A stretch of 9,051 bases of DNA from an uncultured Lachnospiraceae bacterium (GCA_910588885.1 CAJUSQ010000111.1:1-9051), one strand, 5' to 3'. Positions 1-7,057 are shown, numbered from the stretch's first letter. The notes: generated by a model from the sequence alone, not told the origin. A program made the numbers and translations.

Positions 1-1
1 G

Positions 2-466
2 GTGCAGCTCTTCCGCCCCCAGGAAAATGTGCGGCGGATGAATTCCTCCTGTGACCGCATGTGCATCCCCCCGCTGGACGAGGAGACCGCTCTGGCCGCC
101 ATCAGGCAGCTGGTGGCCCTGGAGGAGGGAAAAGACATCCCCTTTGCAATCAAACGGGTGTACTATATGTATGACACCGGGGAGGGGGTCCGGAGAGGGT
201 TTCATGCCCACAAGTCCTTAGAGCAGATTTTAATCTGTATCCATGGTACCTGTAAGATCCTTTTGGATAACGGCAGGGAGAAGAAGATCGTTCCCTTAGA
301 AAAGCCCTATGAAGGACTGTATATTTCCAATGATATGTGGCGGGAAATGTATGATTTTTCCCCGGACGCGGTGTTGATGGTACTGGCTTCCGACTATTAT
401 ACGGAAAGCGATTATATCCGGGATTATGACGAATTTCTGCGCTTTCTGGCAGAGAAGCAGTCCTGA
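2..466 (+). CDS. dTDP-4-oxo-6-deoxyglucose 3,4-ketoisomerase, FdtA/QdtA (WxcM-like cupin) family; start uncertain
   Basis: This cytosolic cupin family moves the keto group of dTDP-4-keto-6-deoxyglucose from C4 to C3, making the substrate for a 3-aminotransferase. Family hallmarks are visible: IKRVYYMYDT (50-59), RRGFHAHK with the two expected active-site histidines at 68 and 70, MWREMYDFS (112-120), and ASDYYTESDYIRDYDEF near the C-terminus. The reading frame is open to the left edge, so the start is undecided. ATG at 38 (142 aa) and ATG at 59 (135 aa) both fit the family length of about 135-140; neither has a convincing Shine-Dalgarno. The N-terminal strand reads AAIRQLVALEE where relatives usually have a D-x-R-G-x-L-V motif, so the D and G are missing. 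The aminotransferase follows after 159 bp. FdtA (galacto) and QdtA (gluco) cannot be separated by eye, so no symbol is given. Confidence 0.85.
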   Translation: MQLFRPQENVRRMNSSCDRMCIPPLDEETALAAIRQLVALEEGKDIPFAIKRVYYMYDTGEGVRRGFHAHKSLEQILICIHGTCKILLDNGREKKIVPLEKPYEGLYISNDMWREMYDFSPDAVLMVLASDYYTESDYIRDYDEFLRFLAEKQS

Positions 467-512
467 GTATGATGGGTTCCTGCGCCTGTGTGCGGAGAAG
501 CGGCCGGATTGA
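465..512 (+). pseudogene. Remnant of a second ketoisomerase C-terminal tail
   Basis: Just after the isomerase stop, and shifted in frame by overlapping it, bases 465-512 translate as EYDGFLRLCAEKRPD then stop. The real C-terminus (422-466) reads DYDEFLRFLAEKQS then stop. Eight of 14 aligned residues and 28 of 42 bases match, and both end in TGA. I read it as the relic of a tandem paralogue, or of a duplicated gene end. It has no start and no coding potential. Confidence 0.45.
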
Positions 513-597
513 AATACTGCAGGACAGCGGCTGAACGAAAATGATGCGAACAGAGGCTGAACGGAAATACTGCAGGACAGCGGCATGACGGAAACGA
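491..597 (+). repeat. Degenerate ~26-27 bp tandem array in the isomerase-aminotransferase gap
   Basis: Four head-to-tail units begin at 491, 518, 545 and 571, each starting TGC and sharing a core like GACAGCGGCTGAACG followed by an A-rich end. The block at 511-531 recurs identically at 564-584 (21 bp). The last part of the isomerase gene (from about 447) can be aligned as a still weaker unit, so the array may have grown from the gene end. No gene lies in this gap; function unknown. Confidence 0.6.
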
Positions 598-616
598 TCA
601 GACAAAAGGAAAGACT

Positions 617-622
617 GGAGGG
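617..622 (+). promoter_or_regulatory. Ribosome binding site bearing on the aminotransferase start
   Basis: GGAGGG ends 3 bases before ATG 626 and 6 bases before the in-frame ATG 629. Normal spacing favours 629, which would give a protein starting MQIPFSTL, a common DegT-family beginning. The difference is one residue. Confidence 0.5.
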
Positions 623-625
623 AAT

Positions 626-1729
626 ATGATGCAGATACCATTTTCCACATTGAAAGAAATGCACAAAGAGGTGGAAGCGGAGATGGCGGATGCGTTCCGG
701 CGTGTCTATGAAAACAGCTGGTTTATCCAGGGGCAGGAGTGCGAGGCTTTCGAACGGGAGTTCGCTTCTTATTGCGGGGCGGAACACTGTATCGGCTGCG
801 GAAACGGGCTGGATGCATTGATGCTGATTTTGAAAGCCTATGGGATCGGGACCGGGGATGAGGTGATTGTCCCCTCCAATACCTTTATTGCCACGGCGCT
901 GGCCGTGACCTATACCGGGGCCCTCCCGGTGTTTGCGGAGCCGGAGCTTTCTACCTATAACGTGGATCCAAAAGAGGTGGAAGCAAAGATTACAGCGAAG
1001 ACGAAGGCCATTATTGCCGTACATCTCTACGGCCAGCCGGCCAGAATGGAAGAACTTCGAAGGATTGCGGACCGCCATGGGCTGAAGCTGATTGAGGATG
1101 CGGCCCAGGCCCACGGAGCCCTGTACCGGGGCGCCCGGACGGGCAGCCTGGGGGATGCGGCAGGATTCAGCTTTTATCCCGGGAAAAACCTGGGGGACCT
1201 GGGGGACGGCGGCGCCGTGGTGACCAATGACAAGGCATTGGCAGAGAAGGTACGGGCGTTGGGGAATTATGGTTCCGACTATAAATACCACCATATTTAC
1301 CAGGGAAATAATTCCCGGCTGGATGAGCTGCAGGCGGCATTTCTGCGGGTGAAGCTGAAGCATCTGGATGATTGGAACCGGGACAGGCGGGCAACGGCCC
1401 GGGCCTACAGCGCCGGGATTTGCAATCCTCTGGTGACGCTTCCCGGGGAAATGGACGGAATCGAACATGTGTATCATATCTATGCCGTGAAGACTCCATA
1501 CCGGCAGGAGCTGGAACAGCATCTTGGCAGCCTGGGGATTGGAACCAATAAGCATTATCCGATTCCCATGCACCTGCAGGGCGCCTATGGGAGCCTTGGG
1601 ATCCCGAAAGGGGCCCTTCCCGTGGCGGAGGATATTTCTGCTACGATTTTAAGCCTGCCCCTGTCCTATGGCATGACAAGGGAAGAAATCGGTGCCGTTA
1701 TAGAAGCCGTAAACGATTTTCAGAAATAA
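626..1729 (+). CDS. DegT/DnrJ/EryC1/StrS aminotransferase, FdtB/QdtB type
   Basis: A PLP-dependent sugar-nucleotide aminotransferase expected to use an amino donor, usually glutamate, to convert the dTDP-3-keto-6-deoxyhexose from the upstream isomerase into dTDP-3-amino-3,6-dideoxyhexose in the cytosol. Visible family motifs are the substrate/PLP loop GCGNGLDALML (57-67), GDEVIVPSNTFIAT (77-90), EDAAQAHGA (157-165) with Asp158 for the pyridine nitrogen and Gln161, and SFYPGKNLGDLGDGGA (182-197) with Lys187 as the Schiff-base lysine. The conserved GNYGSDYKYHHIYQGNNSRLDE stretch runs through the 210s-230s. At 367 aa it is full length and intact. The adjacent isomerase supports C3 amination; transamination at another carbon is possible but less likely. 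The acetyltransferase follows after 56 bp. The true start may be ATG 629. Confidence 0.92.
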   Translation: MMQIPFSTLKEMHKEVEAEMADAFRRVYENSWFIQGQECEAFEREFASYCGAEHCIGCGNGLDALMLILKAYGIGTGDEVIVPSNTFIATALAVTYTGALPVFAEPELSTYNVDPKEVEAKITAKTKAIIAVHLYGQPARMEELRRIADRHGLKLIEDAAQAHGALYRGARTGSLGDAAGFSFYPGKNLGDLGDGGAVVTNDKALAEKVRALGNYGSDYKYHHIYQGNNSRLDELQAAFLRVKLKHLDDWNRDRRATARAYSAGICNPLVTLPGEMDGIEHVYHIYAVKTPYRQELEQHLGSLGIGTNKHYPIPMHLQGAYGSLGIPKGALPVAEDISATILSLPLSYGMTREEIGAVIEAVNDFQK

Positions 1730-1785
1730 AAGGCCCCGCAATCGGCACGGGGTATTAAGATTTCCGGAAGGACGCATAGGAAGAA

Positions 1786-2307
1786 ATGGTTAAGATTCGA
1801 AAATTGGAAGAAAAAGACGCTCCCCTGATGCTGGAATGGATGCAGGACCAGGAGCTGGTAAAGTTCCTTTCCAAGGACTTTTCCCATATGGAGCTTTCGG
1901 ACTGCCTAAGGTTTATCAGGGACGGCAGGGAGGACGGAGAGAACGTCCATCGGGCCATCTGCAGCGAACAGGACGAATACTTGGGTACCGTAAGCTTAAA
2001 ACAGATAGACGGCCGGAATAAAAATGCGGAATATGCCATTGCGCTGCGCCGGAAAGCCCTGGGAACCGGGGCTTCCCGAACCGGGACAGAGGAGATTTTA
2101 AAGCTGGCCTTTGAAGAGCTGGGACTCCACCGGGTTTATCTGAATGTGGTGGGCGACAACGTCCGGGCAGACCGCTTTTATGAAAAAATGGCATTCCGCT
2201 ATGAAGGGACTTTTAAAGAACATATGTTTGTAGGTGGGCGGTACCGGGATCTGAAATGGTATGGGATTACCAGACAGGAATATGAGGCGGCGCATGAGCC
2301 CCGGTAA
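1786..2307 (+). CDS. GNAT-family N-acetyltransferase (RimJ/RimL-like), probable amino-sugar acetyltransferase
   Basis: A 173-aa single-domain GNAT protein that should transfer an acyl group from acetyl-CoA to an amine. The acetyl-CoA loop appears as RRKALGTGAS (88-97). The C-terminal GNAT pattern is N125-x-x-A128-x-x-x-Y132 followed by KMAF, where most relatives have a glycine (K-x-G-F) instead of Ala136. The N-terminus (KIRKLEEKDAPLMLEWM) resembles GNAT proteins I know from Firmicutes glycan clusters. From its place directly after isomerase and aminotransferase I infer that it N-acetylates the dTDP-3-amino sugar, the job often done by left-handed beta-helix FdtC/QdtC enzymes. A protein N-terminal acetyltransferase is the alternative. 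The upstream ribosome site (AGGA at 1778-1781) is weak. The flippase follows after 27 bp. Confidence 0.8.
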   Translation: MVKIRKLEEKDAPLMLEWMQDQELVKFLSKDFSHMELSDCLRFIRDGREDGENVHRAICSEQDEYLGTVSLKQIDGRNKNAEYAIALRRKALGTGASRTGTEEILKLAFEELGLHRVYLNVVGDNVRADRFYEKMAFRYEGTFKEHMFVGGRYRDLKWYGITRQEYEAAHEPR

Positions 2308-2334
2308 AAGGCGCCATGGCAGAAGGGATTTTTT

Positions 2335-3780
2335 ATGAAGAAGCTTTTGGAAAAATACGAAAGCCTGCCCTTGGCGGTAAAAGCCTCCGGGTGGTACATT
2401 GTCTGCAACGTGATTCAGAATGCCCTGGGCTTTCTGACCCTGCCGGTTTTTACACGGCTGCTGACTACGGACGAATATGGCCTGTATACGATTTACCAGT
2501 CCTGGATGAACATTCTGGTTATTTTTACGACTTTGAACATTCAGTACGGCGTGTTCAATACGGCAATGATGAAGTTTGAAAAGGAGCGGGCGCCGTTTAT
2601 CTCGGCGATGCAGGGCCTGACTACCACCATATCCCTGGTATGGCTTTTGCTGTACCTGTCCCTCCATAACCTTTGGGATTCCCTGTTTGAGCTGCCCTCT
2701 GTTGTGATGGTTGCAATGGCGGTGGAAATGTGTTTTCTTCCGGCAAAGGATTTCTGGTGCAACCGGAAGCGCTTTGAATTCCAATATAAAGGAGTGGTTG
2801 CCTATACCCTGGCCCTTTCGGTCCTGAATCCGCTGATTTGTGTTTTGGCGGTCAAAAGTACGGAACAGAGAGGGGTTGCCCGGATCCTGGCGGCAGTGGC
2901 GGTTAATTTCTGCTTTTACATCGTGATCTATGTTTATAATTTTTACAAAGGAAAGAAGTTTTTTGACCGGGTATACTGGAAGTATGCGCTGCAGTTCGGG
3001 ATCCCGCTGATTGCCTATTACCTTTCCCAGATGATTTTCAACCAGTCGGATAAAATTATGATCCAGCATCTGGTGGGGAGGGATAAAGCGGGCATATATG
3101 GACTGGTGCATACCTGCTCCATGGTTGTTACCTTTGTAATCAATGCCGTAAACAGCGCATTTGTCCCCTGGAAGTACCAGAAGATGCAGGAAAAAAGATA
3201 TTCTGAGATCAGCCGGGTTTCCAACCTGCTTTCCCTTTCCATTGGCGGAATCCTGCTGATGGTAATCCTAGGCGGGCCGGAGCTGGTGAAGCTGATTGCC
3301 ACAAAAGAATATTATGAGGCGGTCTTTATTATGCCTCCGGTGGTAGGAAGCTTGTATTTCCTGTTCCAGTCCCAGCTGTTCATCAATCTGGAATTTTATT
3401 ATGAGGAAAAAAGCAGCCTGGTGAAAGGGGCCATTTTAAGCGCAGTTCTAAATATTGTTTTGAATTACCTGGCGATTCCCCGGTTCGGTTATGTGGCGGC
3501 CGGCTACACGACACTGGTGGTCAATATTGTATTCGCATTGTGCAACTATTATTATATGCGGAAAATCTGCCGGGAACGGATTGGAGAGAAACCGATTTTC
3601 CAGGTCCGTATACTGCTTTGCATGGGAACCGCATTCCTGCTTTGTACGGTGGGAATTGCGTTATTCTATGAAAATGCGGCCCTCCGTTGGGGGATTTTAG
3701 GAGGGGCCCTTTTGGTTACTATGGTTTATGCAAAAAGAATTTGGAGAAGAATTGGAGGAATATTGAATGGAGAAACGTAA
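2335..3780 (+). CDS. Wzx-type flippase, polysaccharide biosynthesis/MOP superfamily
   Basis: A 481-aa integral membrane protein with roughly 12-14 hydrophobic segments spread along its length, the usual size for a Wzx/O-antigen-type flippase. Family signs are the N-terminal loop FTRLLTTDEYGLYTIYQSW (39-57) and GIPLIAYYLSQMIFNQSDKIMI around 222-243 in mid-protein. Such proteins move undecaprenyl-diphosphate-linked oligosaccharide units across the cytoplasmic membrane; the cargo here is inferred to contain the 3-amino sugar made by the upstream genes. The start at 2335 has AGAAGGGA six bases upstream. The 3' end overlaps the next gene by 14 bp, suggesting translational coupling. No other polymer gene (Wzy, glycosyltransferase) lies in the window, so those must lie upstream or elsewhere. 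Confidence 0.88.
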   Translation: MKKLLEKYESLPLAVKASGWYIVCNVIQNALGFLTLPVFTRLLTTDEYGLYTIYQSWMNILVIFTTLNIQYGVFNTAMMKFEKERAPFISAMQGLTTTISLVWLLLYLSLHNLWDSLFELPSVVMVAMAVEMCFLPAKDFWCNRKRFEFQYKGVVAYTLALSVLNPLICVLAVKSTEQRGVARILAAVAVNFCFYIVIYVYNFYKGKKFFDRVYWKYALQFGIPLIAYYLSQMIFNQSDKIMIQHLVGRDKAGIYGLVHTCSMVVTFVINAVNSAFVPWKYQKMQEKRYSEISRVSNLLSLSIGGILLMVILGGPELVKLIATKEYYEAVFIMPPVVGSLYFLFQSQLFINLEFYYEEKSSLVKGAILSAVLNIVLNYLAIPRFGYVAAGYTTLVVNIVFALCNYYYMRKICRERIGEKPIFQVRILLCMGTAFLLCTVGIALFYENAALRWGILGGALLVTMVYAKRIWRRIGGILNGET

Positions 3781-6700
3781 CAAACATTTGTTCAGTGTAA
3801 GCTGGACGAAACAAGCCCTGGCCCTTGTGCTGGCGGGGATCTTGTTTTCCACATCCATGTTCGGCCTGGCCGGAACAGGAGGATCTGTGAAAGCGGCAGC
3901 GCCTTACAAAGAAGCGAATGTAGTGGTATTGGTGGACTTTGACGATACGGATCATACGCAGCATCAGGGAACAAACACGGGAGGGCTTTCCAGTTGGTGC
4001 TTTAATATTAATGACAGTAGTAATCCTACAGGCGGAGCAGAGGGAAATGCTCCGAAGACCTTGGAAATTTTTGATGGAGACGGGAGTCATGAGCGGGCTT
4101 TAAGACAATATATTTCCAAAATTTCCTATGGGCAGAATGAGGTTGAGAATATTTTTCCCCAGTATGACCAGGGAACCCGTACAATTACCCCGTATCGGCT
4201 TACGATCAATGAACCGGACCCCAAGGATTCGTCCCAGGAGTCAGAGATGGTGAGGAAAGTGATTGAAGAGCTGGCGAAGAATCCAGGCGCATTACAGGGA
4301 GCGGATTTAAATAATGACAAAGTAATTGATAATCTTACCATTGTAGTAGCAACCCACAGTGACCGGGAATCCCATAAGGCCACTTATGGCGGGAATGAAA
4401 CGGCAAATGGGCTGAGAGTAGGAAGCTATCTTTTGCTTAGTGAACGTTCCATTTATGGTCTTGGCGGAGAAGGGGTTTTGAATCATGAATTCCTGCATCA
4501 CCTGGGATATCCGGATCTGTACCGGCAAGGCGGCGGGGGAAATCCGGTGGGAGACTGGTGTATTATGGCTAAGACGAATATGCGTGTAAGCTATCCCCTG
4601 GCTTATCTTAGGTCGGCTTATACCGGGTGGTTTTCCATTCCTACGGTAACGAACAGCAAAAACGGCAACACGTTATATGCGGCAAGCGCTGCAACTGCGG
4701 CAACGAAAGACCAGCAGGCCCTGATTTTACGGACTCCCTATTCGGATTCGGAATTCTTTGTGGTGGAGTACCGGAAAAAGGGACCGGATTCAACAGTGGA
4801 TCCGGATGCCCTGGACGGGGAGATACCGGGTTCCGGCCTGATTATTTACCGGGTGGATACTAATTACAATACGAACTTTGTAGGAAACCGGGATATGATT
4901 TATGTATTCCGTCCCGGAGATAGCTTTGACGGGAACGGAAGGGAGAAAGGGCTGGGAGATTTGAAGCAGGCGTTTCTTTCTGCGGAATCCGGCCGGACTT
5001 CTTATGGCAGTTCGGATTTTAGCAAAGGGCTGTCTGACGGAGCGATTACCTATGCGGACGGAACAAACAGCGGCATCGTAATTAAAAATGTGGGAAGCGC
5101 AGCCGGAAATACCATTACCTTTGATATCAGCTTTACGGAAAATGCCGGGGAAAGCTATTGGACGACAGTAGCCGAACATGGGGATGCCGGCCTGATGGAA
5201 ATGGATTCCTGGATGGATACGGACGGAACCCTGTATTACCTGATGAGAAAGAATGGTTTGGTTTATGCTTATAAGTATGCAAACGGAAGCTTCCAGCAGC
5301 AGGGTACTCAGCTGTCTGGAAATGGATACGGCTATCAGATCGCAAAATTTAACGGCAGCATTTATGTTTCCTGCGTCCAAGGAGGGGTAGCCAAGATCTA
5401 TCGTATGGGTTCAGGCGGCTGGTCTGAGGTCTATACTTCACCGATACAGGTGACGGAAGTACATATGAGCGCTGCTTCGGACGGAATCTATCTTGTTTAT
5501 AACAGCAGAGATACCAGTGCGGTTTATGCATTGGCAATCAAAGCATCCGGCCTGGTTCCCCTGGGGACTACCGTTGGGCAGGGAGGACAGCTGGTGAATC
5601 CCTGTATTGCTGCAGAGAATGGCCGTGTGGCCGTGTGTTACCGGGATTTTACCAATCAGAATCAAGTAAATGTGAAAGAATACCAGCAGTCCCAGAACAG
5701 CTGGAGTAATGTCGGGAATTTGAATATTTCTACGGATTTTGGAAAAATAAAAATGCACAACGGCTGCCTGTATCTTCTGCAAAACGGACAGGGCAGCAGT
5801 AATCTCTATCGTTACCGTTTTACAGACGGAATTTGGGAGAAGGTAGGAAGTAATTCTTACGCGGCTGAGAGTATTGTGGAAATGGATCTTTGCTTCTACG
5901 GAGATTCCCCTTATCTCGTATATCAGGGCGGGGCATCAGGGCTTATGTATTCGGCTTCCATTGCCAACGGTGCATGGACGGTTTTGGGCAGCAAGATTAC
6001 GAATGAAATTGTTTCCGGGCTAAGAGTATTTTCCTATCAAAATCAGATTTATGTTACGTATCTGGGAACGACCGGGAAAAAGGTCTACCTGAAATCCCAT
6101 GAGATCCGGACCGGGGATACCGGGACAGCACCGGGCGGAAGCGCCCTTCCGGGGCAGCCTTCGAAGCCGACAGAGCCTTCAAAGCCGACGGAGCCTTCGA
6201 AGCCCACACAGCCGACACAGCCGGAACAACCTTCGAACCCGGAGAAACCGATACAGCCGACGGAGCCGGAGCGGCCGGAACTGCCCTCCAAACCCAATCC
6301 GATTATACCGGTTCAGCCGCCTACACAGTCCCAACAGCCCCCGCAGCAAGTACAGCCTGCAGGAGTATGGGTTTTGAATGCGGTAGGCTGGTGGTATCAG
6401 TATGCGGACGGCAATTACCCCAGAAGCTGCTGGCTGCAAATCGGCGGTGTATGGTATGCCTTTGACGAATACGGTTATATGCGGACCGGTTGGTTCTGGA
6501 ACGGATTTGCCTGGTATTACCTGATTCCCGGAAGCGGGGCCATGGCGGAAGGCTGGCAGTATATTAACGGTATCTGGTATTATCTGACACCGGGAAGCGG
6601 AGCGATGGCAGAAGGCTGGCAGTATATTAACGGCCTTTGGTATTATCTGGCGCCGGGAAGTGGGGCAATGCAGACCGGATGGGTATTTACCGGCGGTGTA

Positions 6701-6919
6701 TGGTATTATCTGACCGGAAGCGGAGCGATGGCAGAAGGCTGGCAGTACATCAACGGCGAGTGGTATTATCTGATGCCGGGAAGCGGGGCAATGCAGATCG
6801 GATGGTATCAGGTGGGAGGTATCTGGTATTACAGCGATGCCAGCGGAGCAATGGCTTCACGCCAGTGGATCGGACCTTATTATGTAGACAGCAGCGGCGC
6901 CTGGACCAAGACCCGCTAA
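3767..6919 (+). CDS. Secreted M6-family metalloprotease with beta-propeller-like repeats and wall-binding repeats
   Basis: A 1050-aa exported protein. Residues 1-45 form a signal peptide: basic start, hydrophobic 17-36, likely cleavage after VKAAA. The catalytic domain covers about 50-455. Its zinc motif HEFLHHLGYPD (240-250) fits HExxHxxGxxD, with His240, Glu241, His244 and Asp250 as expected zinc and catalytic residues. WCIM (264-267) is a likely Met-turn, and DLNNDKVID (180-188) is a Ca-binding-loop-like stretch common in immune inhibitor A relatives. No propeptide is visible before the catalytic fold. Residues 465-780 carry seven copies of a beta-rich unit (DG/NG followed by I/LY and strands; anchors at 486, 529, 572, 618, 665, 712, 759), read as a beta-propeller. 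A Pro/Glu/Lys/Thr-rich linker (782-866) leads to CW_binding-type repeats (868-1050). ATG 3767 has GGAGGA seven bases upstream inside the flippase gene. The protein probably sits on the wall and cleaves unknown extracellular proteins. Confidence 0.9.
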   Translation: MEKRNKHLFSVSWTKQALALVLAGILFSTSMFGLAGTGGSVKAAAPYKEANVVVLVDFDDTDHTQHQGTNTGGLSSWCFNINDSSNPTGGAEGNAPKTLEIFDGDGSHERALRQYISKISYGQNEVENIFPQYDQGTRTITPYRLTINEPDPKDSSQESEMVRKVIEELAKNPGALQGADLNNDKVIDNLTIVVATHSDRESHKATYGGNETANGLRVGSYLLLSERSIYGLGGEGVLNHEFLHHLGYPDLYRQGGGGNPVGDWCIMAKTNMRVSYPLAYLRSAYTGWFSIPTVTNSKNGNTLYAASAATAATKDQQALILRTPYSDSEFFVVEYRKKGPDSTVDPDALDGEIPGSGLIIYRVDTNYNTNFVGNRDMIYVFRPGDSFDGNGREKGLGDLKQAFLSAESGRTSYGSSDFSKGLSDGAITYADGTNSGIVIKNVGSAAGNTITFDISFTENAGESYWTTVAEHGDAGLMEMDSWMDTDGTLYYLMRKNGLVYAYKYANGSFQQQGTQLSGNGYGYQIAKFNGSIYVSCVQGGVAKIYRMGSGGWSEVYTSPIQVTEVHMSAASDGIYLVYNSRDTSAVYALAIKASGLVPLGTTVGQGGQLVNPCIAAENGRVAVCYRDFTNQNQVNVKEYQQSQNSWSNVGNLNISTDFGKIKMHNGCLYLLQNGQGSSNLYRYRFTDGIWEKVGSNSYAAESIVEMDLCFYGDSPYLVYQGGASGLMYSASIANGAWTVLGSKITNEIVSGLRVFSYQNQIYVTYLGTTGKKVYLKSHEIRTGDTGTAPGGSALPGQPSKPTEPSKPTEPSKPTQPTQPEQPSNPEKPIQPTEPERPELPSKPNPIIPVQPPTQSQQPPQQVQPAGVWVLNAVGWWYQYADGNYPRSCWLQIGGVWYAFDEYGYMRTGWFWNGFAWYYLIPGSGAMAEGWQYINGIWYYLTPGSGAMAEGWQYINGLWYYLAPGSGAMQTGWVFTGGVWYYLTGSGAMAEGWQYINGEWYYLMPGSGAMQIGWYQVGGIWYYSDASGAMASRQWIGPYYVDSSGAWTKTR
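6158..6211 (+). repeat. Three 18-bp tandem repeats encoding PSKPTE-type linker units
   Basis: Three near-identical 18-bp units in frame within the protease encode PSKPTE, PSKPTE and PSKPTQ, and degenerate P-rich units continue to about 6360. Such Pro-rich spans usually act as extended wall-crossing spacers. Whole-unit gain or loss would keep the frame. Confidence 0.75.
6488..6859 (+). repeat. CW_binding-type repeat array of the protease
   Basis: Six core repeats of about 20-21 residues, each starting GW and containing WYYL and GSGAM, lie between a divergent entry repeat (GWWYQYADGNY from 874) and an exit cap (QWIGPYYV, 1033-1040). At DNA level 6536-6598 and 6599-6661 match at 54 of 63 bases. 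The aromatic GW/WYY pattern is that of choline-binding modules (PF01473/PF19127 type). Confidence 0.88.
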
Positions 6920-6924
6920 GTTTC

Positions 6925-6962
6925 TTCCCCCTCTGTGCTGTTTTCACGGGACAGAGGGGGAA
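6925..6962 (+). terminator. 12-bp perfect inverted repeat after the protease gene
   Basis: TTCCCCCTCTGT (6925-6936) pairs perfectly with ACAGAGGGGGAA (6951-6962) around a 14-base loop, five bases after the protease stop. No T-run follows on either strand, so it is not a textbook intrinsic terminator; it may still end transcription or protect the mRNA 3' end. Confidence 0.5.
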
Positions 6963-6992
6963 CGTGGTTTCAGAGACAGAATTAAGGGAATT

Positions 6993-7009
6993 ATTACAAA
7001 TATATTACA
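6993..7009 (-). promoter_or_regulatory. Perfect match to the WalR (YycF/VicR) box
   Basis: On the - strand the bases read TGTAAT, five bases, TGTAAT, matching the published consensus TGTWAH-N5-TGTWAH at every position. It lies about 40 bases upstream of the -10 element of a peptidoglycan amidase gene, the kind of target the WalRK two-component system controls in Bacillus, Staphylococcus and Streptococcus. Binding in this organism is inferred. Confidence 0.5.
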
Positions 7010-7048
7010 AAAAGGGAAATAAAGGCAGTAGCATTCCTTTTGAAGGTA

Positions 7049-7057
7049 TGATATAAT
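7049..7057 (+). promoter_or_regulatory. Extended -10 promoter of the amidase gene
   Basis: TGATATAAT is a perfect extended -10 (TG-n-TATAAT). No recognisable -35 lies 16-18 bases upstream, which suits a promoter relying on the TG element or an activator. Transcription would begin near 7064, giving a leader of about 67 bases. The leader holds a small 6-bp hairpin (ATAGTT 7080-7085 / AACTAT 7090-7095, loop GGAA) and the ribosome site AAGGAG at 7116-7121, nine bases before the start codon. Confidence 0.65.

Noticed and set aside
296..1573. Long open frame on the - strand (425 codons) opposite the aminotransferase
   Set aside because: It is antisense to a gene with clear catalytic motifs, has no family-like motif or ribosome site, and is explained by codon bias of the + strand gene.
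1734..1752. CCCCG/CGGGG hairpin after the aminotransferase stop as a terminator
   Set aside because: Only five base pairs with a nine-base loop and no T-run; the downstream genes look co-transcribed.
2316..2579. Alternative small + strand gene starting at ATG 2316
   Set aside because: It overlaps the flippase start in another frame and has no motif; the better-spaced ribosome site serves ATG 2335.
2098..3111. 337-codon open frame on the - strand opposite the GNAT and flippase genes
   Set aside because: It spans two well-supported + strand genes, is rich in His/Gln/Arg without domain pattern, and is a typical antisense shadow.
6099..6377. + strand Arg/Ser-rich open frame overlapping the protease linker
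   Set aside because: It is a frame shadow of the Pro/Lys/Glu-rich linker repeats.
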